Shown piece after piece: positions 32,687 to 40,668 of a stretch of 64,000 nt of DNA. The notes beneath the pieces are model-generated. The model worked only from the letters and a program-made list of their open reading frames with translations. It was not told the DNA's origin and did not search any database. Origin of the DNA: Bacillota bacterium (lineage in GTDB: Bacteria > Bacillota > Clostridia > Lachnospirales > Lachnospiraceae). Where the stretch lies: assembly GCA_023391695.1 (NCBI GenBank), contig JAEWAK010000007.1, positions 124,001-188,000 of the forward strand. Reading direction: 5' to 3'. The translations under genes were made by a program, and so were the position numbers. Every line of letters starts with the position of its first letter. The stretch's first letter is position 1.

Positions 32687-32820
32687 TAGAAAAGATAAAA
32701 ATCTCACAGCATAAGCATGAATCTTTTCCTAAGTTAATATTTAACATCCCCTTTTTTAAATTCAAATATTTCTTCTGAGTATTTCATCATCTGTCGTACC
32801 TTTTCACCTATAGCTGTCTA

Positions 32821-34482
32821 TTACGAATTCCAAATACCATTTTCTACAAAATAATCCAACCTTTCATTTGCATTATTAACTAAATCATCTGAATACCCCA
32901 GTAAATCTAATAGTTTAATAGCATTTCTAGATCTTGCTATACCATGATTTATTTTATAATTAAATATTATTTTACCATCAATAATATCTTCACTAAAATT
33001 ATAATTAATAAAACAGTTTTCCAATATTGAACCTAATTCTATATCATGCGTAGCTGCAAAACATAATGCATTATTTTTAGCTAATTGTGTTAATATTTCA
33101 GAAGAAGCAGCAATTCTTTCTAAAGTATTAGTGCCTCTCAATACTTCATCAATACAACAGAGGACCGGATTTTGGGCATTAAGTTTATCAAGTATTCTTT
33201 TTATGGACTTTATTTCAACTATAAAATAACTCTCATTATTGAATAAATTATCAGTTAATGCCATTGATGTATAAATTTTAAAATAATTACCCTCATATCT
33301 CTTGGTTGTTGACAAAAAAATCGTTTGTGATAATATAGCATTGATGGCTATTGCTTTAAGAAAGGTTGATTTTCCAGATGCATTACTCCCAGTAATTAAT
33401 ACACTTACATTTGTATCAATACTATTTGTTATTGGATTATCAATCAGAGGATGATATAGCTCATTTACAGATACTTTGACTTTATCATTTAATAAATTGG
33501 GCTTAGAATAATAAGGCAAACTTTTTCTAAAGGAAGCAACAGCTATCATTGATTCGAATAATCCTATAATTTCATAAAGTCTTTCAAGTTTATTAAAATT
33601 TTTATTAATATTCTTAGACAAATAATACAAAGTTATAATATCAACATGTGTTAAGATTCTGACATAATCAAAGATTAAATCAAATGAATCTGCAATAAGC
33701 CCAACACCTGATGATAGAAACAATGACTTGACTCCCATACCTTTAAAACTTTTTTTTATTTCTGTCAACTCTTTGATATAGTCTTCCAAATCAGGGCAAC
33801 TTATCTTACATATTTTAGGTACAATTTTAATCATTTTAGCCAAATATTTGAGGCTCCATAAGTTGGACATTTCAATCATTTTTTTTGTTTTACCGTAATT
33901 TATTATAGATACAGTCAAGCTACAAATTATTAAGAAAATTCCTAAGTATAAATTATAAAACATAGTAAGAGCTGATAAAACAATACTTGTCAATATTAAA
34001 TAATGTGGAATTATAGAACCAATTTTAATTGTCTTACATGTCATCAATGAATCATAAACAGAATAATTATATATCCTGCCAATTTTACAAAATAATAGTT
34101 GTAAATCTACCCGTAGATTACTATTTTTATCAAAGAATTCTATTAATTTTTCACGTTCTTTTAATTTAGTATCAGAAAATTCTAGCTGATGTAGAAGTGC
34201 AAATAGGTATTCATCTCCAATATTTGTATTAGTTATATTCATTTCACTATATATTTTATCCATTGCTAGATCGTTCCAAGTTATTCGATCAATGCTACTC
34301 TCTAAGTTTTTTGATGTTAAGTAATTACTTATAATTTCTAGATCTCTTTCGTCACGAATATCTCCTTTTAGGTTCCCAAAATTTAATACCATTTTTCTTT
34401 TTAGACATTTTAATTTATAGTAATCCCAACCTATAATAGCAGCAACAATTAATATTATAACTAACAAGTAAATAATAACCAT
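32821..34482 (-). CDS. Membrane-anchored MutS-like ATPase
   Basis: 553-aa protein whose C-terminal third is the MutS-family ABC ATPase: Walker A TGSNASGKST (364-373), Walker B CCIDE (about 442-446), RGTNTLER and ATHDIELG. Unlike MutS or MutS2, the N-terminus starts with a membrane helix (MVIIYLLVIILIVAAIIGW), and two more hydrophobic segments lie near residues 161-195. There is no mismatch-binding domain I and no Smr domain. Membrane-bound MutS-related proteins of this size occur sporadically in Firmicutes and Bacteroidetes with no assigned function. Codon use is much more AT-rich than the neighbours, suggesting transfer. AAAGGGGGC precedes the ATG. It sits alone between hydE and the rib operon. 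Confidence 0.85.
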   Translation of the reverse strand: MVIIYLLVIILIVAAIIGWDYYKLKCLKRKMVLNFGNLKGDIRDERDLEIISNYLTSKNLESSIDRITWNDLAMDKIYSEMNITNTNIGDEYLFALLHQLEFSDTKLKEREKLIEFFDKNSNLRVDLQLLFCKIGRIYNYSVYDSLMTCKTIKIGSIIPHYLILTSIVLSALTMFYNLYLGIFLIICSLTVSIINYGKTKKMIEMSNLWSLKYLAKMIKIVPKICKISCPDLEDYIKELTEIKKSFKGMGVKSLFLSSGVGLIADSFDLIFDYVRILTHVDIITLYYLSKNINKNFNKLERLYEIIGLFESMIAVASFRKSLPYYSKPNLLNDKVKVSVNELYHPLIDNPITNSIDTNVSVLITGSNASGKSTFLKAIAINAILSQTIFLSTTKRYEGNYFKIYTSMALTDNLFNNESYFIVEIKSIKRILDKLNAQNPVLCCIDEVLRGTNTLERIAASSEILTQLAKNNALCFAATHDIELGSILENCFINYNFSEDIIDGKIIFNYKINHGIARSRNAIKLLDLLGYSDDLVNNANERLDYFVENGIWNS

Positions 34483-34848
34483 TCTTTATAGCCCCCTTTA
34501 GATTAAATTATATACTATCCAAATAGTAATGTATATAAAGAGATAAAAATCAATGCAGTCTGCAATTTTCTCTGTCTTAACTTTTTCATCCACATAAAAA
34601 ATCCCTCTTTTCATTGTTTCTATCCTACATCTTACCGCAGGAATTTTAAATAAAAAGAGGGAAATTATGAATAATTATGAATAAGCTGAAAAATGTTCTT
34701 AACTGAAAATTTCCAGTTAAAAATGTTCCGTTTTGCTTGATAAAATCAGTCTTTAAGTTGTGAAGAAAAGCAGTGGTTAACAGCTGATCTATCAAGCAAA
34801 TTATTAATCTCGTAATAAGTAATACGAAACTTTTATTCCTTACCCTAT
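34483..34848. other. Intergenic region between the MutS-like gene and the rib operon
   Basis: No gene. A GTATATAAT-like -10 for the MutS-like gene lies near 34510. Hairpins: CCCTCTTTT/AAAAGAGGG (34602-34663), TTAACTG-AAAATTTC-CAGTTAA (34699-34720) and TTGCTTGATA/TATCAAGCAA (34734-34801), the last a possible terminator for the rib operon. Confidence 0.4.
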
Positions 34849-35523
34849 TTAAAAAATATTGACTAATTCCTTAATACTGTCAATATATATATCCGCCCCA
34901 TCCAGTTCTCCATTAAAGGCATAGCCATACTGACAGCCAATGGTATAAAGCCCGTTCTTCTTACCGGCATCCATATCCTGTTTCCGGTCACCGATTATGG
35001 CCATTTTCTCCAGATATTTGTTCTTTATAAAAGAAATAATCTCCTGTTTGGGTAAAAATTCATATTCCTCGGAACAGATCATCTGGTCAAAGTATTTATC
35101 CAGATGAAACAGTTTCCTGTGACTCTCCAGGTAGTAAAAATTGCAGTTGCTGATAAAAACCAGGTAATATCCTTTTTGTTTCAGATAGGAAAGGGTTTCA
35201 AGGGCACCTTCATATAAAACTGGCTCTCCCTGTTCAATCTGTTCTCTCATTTCTCTGCCGATTAAGCTGCTGCAATACTGCCTTAATTCCGTACCTAAGT
35301 CCGGCATAAAATTCTGCCACATATCCTTTGCATTAAAACCCAGCCAGTAGCTTATTTCCTTACCGGACCACTCCCTGTCGGGAGCTAGACCTTGCTTTAC
35401 CAGATAGCCATATGCCTTTTGAAAGGCCCGGGCGTATATTTTCAGGCTGTCATGAAGAGTGCCGTCATAATCAAAAAACAGGGTCCTGACTTCTTTTGCA
35501 GGGATTTTGTTCTTGCCTTCCAT
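34849..35523 (-). CDS. HAD family phosphatase at the end of the rib operon
   Basis: 224-aa phosphatase of HAD subfamily I. Motif I is LFFDYDGTLHDS, motif II VFISNCNFYYL, motif III the Lys in EFLPKQEI and motif IV IGDRKQDMDAGKKNG. The helical cap between motifs I and II fits phosphoglycolate-phosphatase-like enzymes. It starts 2 bp after the ribH stop, so it is translationally linked to riboflavin synthesis. Riboflavin synthesis needs a HAD phosphatase to dephosphorylate the product of RibD, and no such gene is fixed in most bacteria; this one is a good positional candidate. Confidence 0.85.
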   Translation of the reverse strand: MEGKNKIPAKEVRTLFFDYDGTLHDSLKIYARAFQKAYGYLVKQGLAPDREWSGKEISYWLGFNAKDMWQNFMPDLGTELRQYCSSLIGREMREQIEQGEPVLYEGALETLSYLKQKGYYLVFISNCNFYYLESHRKLFHLDKYFDQMICSEEYEFLPKQEIISFIKNKYLEKMAIIGDRKQDMDAGKKNGLYTIGCQYGYAFNGELDGADIYIDSIKELVNIF

Positions 35524-35525
35524 GA

Positions 35526-35987
35526 TTACAGCTGTTTTAGCAGGTTCGCCATCTCAATGGCGGTCATGGCTGCGTCATAACCTTTATTACCGGCTTTGGT
35601 ACCTGCCCTTTCTATGGCCTGTTCTATGTTATCCGTGGTAAGTACCCCGAAAATAACCGGGACTTCCGTCTCTAAGGTAACGTGGGCTATGCCTTTTGAA
35701 ACCTCATTGGATACATAGTCAAAATGGGGTGTGGCACCTCTTATGACGGCACCAAGGCAGATAACCCCGTCATATTTCCCGGATTTGGCCATTTTTTTAG
35801 CAGTTAAGGGTATTTCAAAAGCACCGGGCACCCAAACCAGTTCAATGTCATTTTCCTCGGCACCATGCCTTTTTAAGGCATCCAATGCACCGGTTACCAG
35901 TTTACCGCCGATAAATTCGTTAAATCTCCCTGCAATAATTCCGAATTTTAATCCCTGCGCTATTAAATTTCCTTCGATTGTCCTCAT
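35526..35987 (-). CDS. ribH: 6,7-dimethyl-8-ribityllumazine synthase
   Basis: Condenses 5-amino-6-ribitylaminouracil with dihydroxybutanone phosphate. Full length, 153 aa. Family segments: IIAGRFNEFIGGKLVTGALD, WVPGAFEIPLTAKKMAKSGK, CLGAVIRGATPHFDYVSNEV and FGVLTTDNIEQAIERAGTKA. The catalytic His is in GATPHFDYV. It follows ribBA by 1 bp and is part of the ribD-ribE-ribBA-ribH-HAD operon. Confidence 0.97.
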   Translation of the reverse strand: MRTIEGNLIAQGLKFGIIAGRFNEFIGGKLVTGALDALKRHGAEENDIELVWVPGAFEIPLTAKKMAKSGKYDGVICLGAVIRGATPHFDYVSNEVSKGIAHVTLETEVPVIFGVLTTDNIEQAIERAGTKAGNKGYDAAMTAIEMANLLKQL

Positions 35988-35988
35988 C

Positions 35989-37200
35989 TTATTGTTCCTC
36001 CTTAAAATTTAACATGTGTCCCATTTTTATTTTCTTGGTCCGCAAATAATATTCGTTTCTTTCGTTGTGATTCATCTGTATGGGTTTTCTTTCCGTTATC
36101 TCAATGCCGTATCCGGACAGTCCTTTTATTTTACGGGGATTATTGGTCAGCAGTTTAACCTTTTTAGCCCCTAAGTCAGCCAGTATCTGGGCTCCTATCC
36201 CATAATCCCTCATATCCTCCGGAAAACCTAAAGCCAGGTTTGCTTCTACGGTATCCATGCCCTGGTCCTGGAGGGCATAGGCCCTGATCTTATTAATGAG
36301 TCCGATTCCCCTGCCTTCCTGACGCATATAAAGCAGGATTCCCCTGCCTTGTGCTTCGATTTCTTTTAAAGCCTCGGCAAGCTGTTCCCCGCAATCACAC
36401 CGCATGGAACCAAAAGCATCCCCGGTAAGGCATTCCGAGTGTACCCTTACCAAAACAGGCTCCCCGTCATCCACATTGCCTTTCACCAGGGCCACATGAT
36501 GTTCCCCGTTTAAGGTATTCTCGTAACCGACCATCTTAAAATCACCGTATTTTGTGGGCAATTTCGTTTCCGCGGCCCTTTTTATATAAACTTCCGTCTT
36601 CCGGCGGTAATGAATTAAATCAGCAATGGTTATAATTTTTAAGTTATGTTCTTTCGCATATTCCATAAGTTCGGGCACCCTGGCCATGGTACCGTCCTCA
36701 TTCATAATCTCACAGATGACGCCCGCCGGATATAAACCGGCCAGCTGGGCCAGATCCACAGCGGCTTCCGTATGTCCTGCCCGCTTTAATACCCCTCCTT
36801 TTTTTGCTTCCAGCGGAAATACATGGCCAGGCCTTTTAAAGTCCTCTTCCTTCGCATTGTTATCCAGTATTTTTTTTATGGTTGCCGCTCTTTCCTGTGC
36901 GGAAATTCCGGTTGTGGTTTCTTTTGCATCAATGGATACGGTAAAAGCTGTCTGGTGGGATTCCGTATTTTTGGAAACCATCAGCTGGAGGTTCAGTTCC
37001 TTCAGCCTCTCTTCGATTACCGGCATACAGATCAATCCCCTTGCGTACTTTGCCATAAAATTAACGGCTTCCGGTGTTACTTTCTCTGCCGCCATTAACA
37101 GGTCTCCTTCATTTTCCCTGTCCTCATCATCCACTACAATGATGATATTACCGGCCTTTACTTCTTCTATTGCTTCTTCTATTGTGTTGAATTTATACAT
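35989..37200 (-). CDS. ribBA: Bifunctional DHBP synthase / GTP cyclohydrolase II
   Basis: Fusion supplying both riboflavin precursors. The N-terminal half (about 1-200) is 3,4-dihydroxy-2-butanone-4-phosphate synthase: VVDDEDRENEGDLLMAAEKV with the metal-binding Glu, and RAGHTEAAVDLAQLAG. The C-terminal half is GTP cyclohydrolase II: zinc cysteines in HSECLTGDAFGSMRCDCGEQ and the GTP site LYMRQEGRGIGLINKIRAY. 403 aa, normal for the fusion. The start codon follows a GGCAGTA leader module and has only a weak ribosome site (CGGGTATATAAG). Third gene of the operon. Confidence 0.97.
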   Translation of the reverse strand: MYKFNTIEEAIEEVKAGNIIIVVDDEDRENEGDLLMAAEKVTPEAVNFMAKYARGLICMPVIEERLKELNLQLMVSKNTESHQTAFTVSIDAKETTTGISAQERAATIKKILDNNAKEEDFKRPGHVFPLEAKKGGVLKRAGHTEAAVDLAQLAGLYPAGVICEIMNEDGTMARVPELMEYAKEHNLKIITIADLIHYRRKTEVYIKRAAETKLPTKYGDFKMVGYENTLNGEHHVALVKGNVDDGEPVLVRVHSECLTGDAFGSMRCDCGEQLAEALKEIEAQGRGILLYMRQEGRGIGLINKIRAYALQDQGMDTVEANLALGFPEDMRDYGIGAQILADLGAKKVKLLTNNPRKIKGLSGYGIEITERKPIQMNHNERNEYYLRTKKIKMGHMLNFKEEQ

Positions 37201-37245
37201 ATCTTATATACCCGTTTTCTACCCCGGAAATACCGGGGTACTGCC
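37201..37245 (-). repeat. GGCAGTA leader module, copy 4
   Basis: Sense strand: GGCAGTACCCCGGTATTTCC, GGGGTAGAAAACGGGTATAT, AAGAT, ATG. Hairpin CCCCGG/CCGGGG. GGCAGTA ends 38 nt before the ribBA start. Confidence 0.7.
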
Positions 37246-37287
37246 AAATTCAATAAAATCCCACAAGGATTATTATTGTGATAAATG

Positions 37288-37336
37288 GTTGAAAGAATCC
37301 GTTCCGGCATCCTTTCTTAATTATTTTCTTCCAACC
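37288..37336. repeat. GTTGAAAGAA palindrome (family C), copy 3
   Basis: GGTTGAAAGAATCC pairs with TTTTCTTCCAACC around GGCATCCTTTC. It sits upstream of the GGCAGTA module, the same arrangement as in the alcohol dehydrogenase leader. Confidence 0.65.
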
Positions 37337-37352
37337 TGTAAGTTGTTTCGCT

Positions 37353-37541
37353 AGTACAGCATTGCATAAATATCGCTTAATATTCAGTGTCTGATATTTG
37401 CAATGTAACAAACAACAACACAGAATTATTTTGACAAGGCGGAGGATTGAGACGTAGCGGTTCCTGCGCCTGCCTGGGACAACGCGGCATCTGCGTAAAC
37501 AGCAGGTGCTGAATTAAGTGATATTTACGCAATGCTGTACT
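37353..37541. repeat. 189-bp element with terminal inverted repeats, copy 1
   Basis: Ends AGTACAGCATTGCATAAATA and (complement) AGTACAGCATTGCGTAAATA. The interior has AAGGCGGAGGATTGAGACGT and AGCGGTTCC, and AGCAGGTGCTGAATTAAG. A second copy is at 39486-39637. No coding capacity. It lies inside the rib operon between ribE and ribBA. Confidence 0.8.
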
Positions 37542-37575
37542 GGTTTGGGTGGACTTTTACCGCCTAAACTGTTAT

Positions 37576-38223
37576 TTAAATAAAACCGGTCTTACTTAAG
37601 AAATCCAGATCGATTCCGGGTTTCTTTTCCTGTTCCCGAAAGGCAAGCAGTTTTTCAACATATTTGCCGACCATATCACATTCTATGTTAACCCGGTCCC
37701 CTGTTTTTTTTATCAGGAGTGTTGTCAGATCTCTGGTATGGGGAATGACGGATACTTTAAAAACCCTGTCATCCGCATAAGCTGCCGTAAGGCTGACTCC
37801 GTCAATGGAAACGGAGCCCTTATGGACAATATACTTTATTAATTCCTCCGATATGGATATGGTTACCCAGACTGCATTGTCTTCTTTTTCATAATTAATT
37901 ATGGTTCCCATACCGTCTATATGTCCGCTGACTATGTGCCCTCCCAGCCGGTCCCCGACCTTCAGGGCACGCTCCAGGTTCACTTTATCCCCAAAGGATA
38001 AAAGCCCCAAATTACTCTTTCTCATGGTTTCCGCCATGGCATCTGCTGTAAAACTGTCCGCTGTATGTTCCGTAACCGTCAGACATACCCCATTGGTACT
38101 GATGCTGTCCCCGGTCTTTATATCTTTTAGTATCCTTCCGGCACCGATCCTTAATTTTGCCGACTTTACCGATTTGATTACACTCTGGACTTCGCCGATT
38201 TCCTCTATCAGTCCGGTAAACAT
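37576..38223 (-). CDS. ribE: Riboflavin synthase alpha chain
   Basis: Dismutates two lumazine molecules to riboflavin. Two lumazine-binding halves are visible: MFTGLIEEIGEVQSVIKSVK with GDSISTNGVCLTV and VNLERALKVGDRLGGHIVSG, then GTIINYEKEDNAVWVTISIS with KGSVSIDGVSLTAAY and VIPHTRDLTTLL. 215 aa, full length. Its start overlaps the end of ribD by 16 bp, implying coupling. The gap of 375 bp to ribBA is filled by repeats. Confidence 0.96.
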   Translation of the reverse strand: MFTGLIEEIGEVQSVIKSVKSAKLRIGAGRILKDIKTGDSISTNGVCLTVTEHTADSFTADAMAETMRKSNLGLLSFGDKVNLERALKVGDRLGGHIVSGHIDGMGTIINYEKEDNAVWVTISISEELIKYIVHKGSVSIDGVSLTAAYADDRVFKVSVIPHTRDLTTLLIKKTGDRVNIECDMVGKYVEKLLAFREQEKKPGIDLDFLSKTGFI

Positions 38224-39326
38224 TCCTTCCCCTCCTTTCTCATATACCCTTCTATCATAATATCTTCCCCAAAGGTACGGGTTTTCATATTTTCCAATAC
38301 GGCAGCGTTTTTCATAAACTGCCTTCCCCTGCCGCCGATCGGGGTTTTGGCTTCCCTTCCTCCAATGAGCTTCGGGGCAAGGAATACATTTACTTTATCA
38401 ATGATCCCCGCCTCAAGTGCCGAAAAGTTCAGCTCACTGCCGCCCTCCAGCAATACACTGTCAATCCCCCTCTCCCCCAGGGCTTTCATTAAATACCCTA
38501 AGTCAACCCGGTTATCAGCCTCCGGTGTTATAATGATCTCTGCTCCCAGTTTTTTAAGTTCGGAAAGTTTATTCTCTCCGGCCCGGTTTGTAACCGCTAT
38601 GACAGTCCCGGCTGCGGAGTTTAAGTTTAATACCTTGGCGGTAACCGGTATTCTGGCACTGCTGTCTACAATGACCCGGACAGGATCCCTGCCCGTTGTG
38701 TATTTGAGCCTTGTATTTAAGTAAGGATCATCCTGTAATACGGTTCCCACTCCTGTCATAATGGCTGCATACCGGTGCCTTAGTTCATGGACATATTGTC
38801 TGGACTCTTCATTGGTAATCCATTTGGAATCCCCGGTAGCTGCAGCCGTTTTTCCGTCCAGGGTCATGGCTGTTTTTAACAGGCAGAAAGGAAGCTTTGT
38901 AATAATATACTTAATAAATATTTCATTTAACCTCCTGCTTTCCTCTTCCAGAACCCCGGTTATAACCTCAATGCCATTTTCCCTTAATAATTTTATGCCT
39001 CTGCCGCAAACCCTTGGATTCGGATCTTTTAAAGCAATTATAACTTTTTTGATTCCCTTTTTTACAATGGCCTCCGCGCAGGGCGGCGTTTTGCCGTAAT
39101 GGGAACAGGGTTCCAGGGTAACATATAGATCCGCACCTCCTACATCCCCGGAAGCATTCCGAAATGCATTGATTTCCGCATGAGGTCCTCCAAATAATTC
39201 ATGATAACCTTCTCCGATTATTTTACCGTCTTTAACTATGACTGCTCCCACGAGAGGATTGGGATTGGTATACCCAATTCCCTTTTCCGCCAATGCAAGA
39301 GCTCTTTCCATATATTTTATTTCCAT
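38208..39326 (-). CDS. ribD: Bifunctional pyrimidine deaminase/reductase
   Basis: Deaminates and then reduces the GTP-cyclohydrolase product. The N-terminal zinc deaminase has HAEINAFRNA and EPCSHYGKTPPCAEAIVKK; the C-terminal reductase shows LKTAMTLDGKTAAATGDSKW, VDSSARIPVTAKVL and LLEGGSELNFSALEAGIIDK. 372 aa from the ATG at 39326, which follows GGGAGCTTAT and begins the family N-terminus; the frame extends to 39350 through the repeat. First gene of the operon, under the FMN riboswitch. Confidence 0.96.
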   Translation of the reverse strand: MEIKYMERALALAEKGIGYTNPNPLVGAVIVKDGKIIGEGYHELFGGPHAEINAFRNASGDVGGADLYVTLEPCSHYGKTPPCAEAIVKKGIKKVIIALKDPNPRVCGRGIKLLRENGIEVITGVLEEESRRLNEIFIKYIITKLPFCLLKTAMTLDGKTAAATGDSKWITNEESRQYVHELRHRYAAIMTGVGTVLQDDPYLNTRLKYTTGRDPVRVIVDSSARIPVTAKVLNLNSAAGTVIAVTNRAGENKLSELKKLGAEIIITPEADNRVDLGYLMKALGERGIDSVLLEGGSELNFSALEAGIIDKVNVFLAPKLIGGREAKTPIGGRGRQFMKNAAVLENMKTRTFGEDIMIEGYMRKEGKECLPD

Positions 39327-39420
39327 ATAAGCTCCCATTGCATAACTCATCCGCTCACAGATAAGTTACTGCCTAACATAAGACATTCGTTCTTTGAATG
39401 TCGTTGTTTCATCAGGGTGT
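39327..39420 (-). repeat. GGCAGTA leader module, copy 5 (extended form)
   Basis: Sense strand: CACACCCTGATGAAACAACG, hairpin GACATTC-AAAGAAC-GAATGTC, TTATGTTA, GGCAGTAACTTATC/GGATGAGTT, ATGCAATGGGAGCTTAT, ATG. It is the full-length twin of the orphan at 8423-8520. GGCAGTA ends 40 nt before the ribD start and the unit provides the ribosome site. Confidence 0.8.
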
Positions 39421-39485
39421 GAAAACATTTGTATTTTTTCACGTTATGCACCCAGAGTTTATTGTTACCAGTTATTGAGAAACCT

Positions 39486-39637
39486 AGTACTGCCTTGCAT
39501 AAATAATGCTTAATATCAGTGACTGATATTTATGCCAGGGCAAGGCGGAGGAATGAGGCGTAGCGGTTCCTTCGCCAATTGACGACAACGCAGCACTGGT
39601 GTGAATCGCAGGTGCTGGATTAAGTATAATTTATGCA
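39486..39637. repeat. 189-bp element with terminal inverted repeats, copy 2 (right end truncated)
   Basis: Left end AGTACTGCCTTGCATAAATA; interior AAGGCGGAGGAATGAGGCGT and AGCGGTTCC as in copy 1; right end runs TTAAGTATAATTTATGCA into the T-run of the FMN riboswitch terminator, losing the last bases. It therefore separates the riboswitch from ribD. Confidence 0.8.
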
Positions 39638-39669
39638 AAAAAATAAAGCCCTGATAAATTCAGGGCTTA
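39636..39669 (-). terminator. Terminator of the FMN riboswitch
   Basis: Minus strand AAGCCCTG-AATTTAT-CAGGGCTT followed by TATTTTTTT, about 75 nt beyond the aptamer. Confidence 0.85.
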
Positions 39670-39741
39670 TAAAAGCTTTCTTAAATAGAAATCTTACCTT
39701 GATTCTTTTTATTCCAATCATTCTGATAAGTTTTCTAACTG

Positions 39742-39847
39742 ATCTTCTTTCATCCAGACTTTACTGTCGGCTTCGGAGTTTAACCGAATCTGCCTTACGG
39801 CTCGCGGGCTTTACCGCCGGTAGGGAATTGCACCCTGCCCTGAAGAT
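39742..39847 (-). promoter_or_regulatory. FMN riboswitch (RFN element)
   Basis: Minus strand begins ATCTTCAGGGCAGGGTGCAA, continues TTCCCTACCGGCGGTAAAGC and CCGCGAGCC, and ends GTCTGGATGAAAGAAGAT, the conserved FMN aptamer core with its P1 closed by ATCTTC/GAAGAT. FMN binding would favour the terminator at 39636 and switch off ribD-ribE-ribBA-ribH. Confidence 0.97.
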
Positions 39848-39869
39848 TTATTTAATTTTATTTTTTTCT

Positions 39870-39898
39870 AATATAACACTGCCGGCTTTATTTGTCAA
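39870..39898 (-). promoter_or_regulatory. Promoter of the rib operon
   Basis: TTGACA (39893-39898), a 17-bp spacer and TATATT (39870-39875) on the minus strand, just upstream of the riboswitch. Confidence 0.8.
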
Positions 39899-39997
39899 GA
39901 CGTACATTTATAGAAACTTAGCTTTTACCTTCTTTAAGAAACACCCATTTTAATTCTATTGCATAAATTAATGTATAAATCAGAAAGGGGAATTTAC

Positions 39998-40495
39998 TTG
40001 CAGGACAATCAATTCTATCAAAATAGATTTAATAATATCCAAAATAATAACAATCAGCAGCCGGTTTCTTCCGAAATGTCATATATGCAACGACCGCCGG
40101 GAAGAGAAGGCCGGCCGCCGATGAGAGGTAACCAGCCGCGGCCATCTGGACCACCTTTTGCACCACCATCTACACCGCCTTTTACACCACCCTTTACTCC
40201 GCCACCTCCGCCGCCTTTTGCACCGCCTACGGAAGAAGGCGGCCCGCCGCCGGCACCGCCCAGGTCGGCACCTCCTTCTTTTTCGCCGCAGATTTCTCCC
40301 AGGCCGGGCGGGGCAAGAGGTATAAGAAATTGCTTATTCCGGAATACTTTTATCTGGTTAACCAATGGAAATAGTTTCTGGTTCTTCCCGACTTTTGTAG
40401 GAAGGCGGGCTGTTTCCGGCTTCCGCTGGAGAGGATTTGCATGGACTTTCCAAAGAATCGATTTGGACCGGATACGTTCATTCCAATGTTTCTAA
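39998..40495 (+). CDS. Proline-rich protein with conserved Trp/Phe-rich C-terminal domain
   Basis: 165 aa with an unusual layout: an Asn/Gln-rich start (FNNIQNNNNQQP), a long Pro-rich region (about residues 35-105, repeats of the PPFTPPFAPP kind), then a compact C-terminal domain containing FIWLTNGNSFWFFPTFVGR and IDLDRIRSFQCF. I recall similar C-terminal segments at the end of Pro-rich or collagen-like clostridial proteins of unknown function. A TTG start is proposed since AAAGGGG lies 7 nt before it, while the upstream ATGs (39959, 39971) have no ribosome site. No signal peptide is seen. It is divergent from the rib operon. Confidence 0.65.
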   Translation: MQDNQFYQNRFNNIQNNNNQQPVSSEMSYMQRPPGREGRPPMRGNQPRPSGPPFAPPSTPPFTPPFTPPPPPPFAPPTEEGGPPPAPPRSAPPSFSPQISPRPGGARGIRNCLFRNTFIWLTNGNSFWFFPTFVGRRAVSGFRWRGFAWTFQRIDLDRIRSFQCF

Positions 40496-40531
40496 ATTGA
40501 AAAAATATTTTTCTTGTTACAGATAGCTTGA

Positions 40532-40584
40532 GTCAAAGCGGATAATCGCATTCTGCTTTGCTGCATGGGCATAACCTATTACGC
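40532..40584 (+). repeat. Dispersed repeat D, copy 2
   Basis: Begins GTCAAAGCGGATAATCGCAT and contains GCTTTGCTGCATGGGCATAA, matching 4664-4710 closely. It lies 37 bp after the proline-rich gene. Confidence 0.6.
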
Positions 40585-40631
40585 AGCTATGCTGCTGTTT
40601 CAGTGACGGCCTGACCTCCACTGAAAAGTTA

Positions 40632-40668
40632 AATCTGACTCCCGCCTGCTTAAGGTGGGAGTCAGATT
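40632..40668. terminator. Strong hairpin between convergent genes
   Basis: AATCTGACTCCC pairs with GGGAGTCAGATT across a 13-nt loop. It lies between the proline-rich gene (+) and the ABC-2 permease (-). T-runs are short on both sides. Confidence 0.5.

Noticed and set aside
32670..32820. Short minus-strand peptide after the MutS-like stop (MMKYSEEIFEFKKGDVKY)
   Set aside because: In frame after two stops with a weak AAAAGG site; too short and without support to call a gene.
40054..40365. Gly-rich minus-strand ORF opposite the proline-rich gene
   Set aside because: Complement of proline codons gives glycine codons; the plus frame has the ribosome site and a conserved C-terminal domain.
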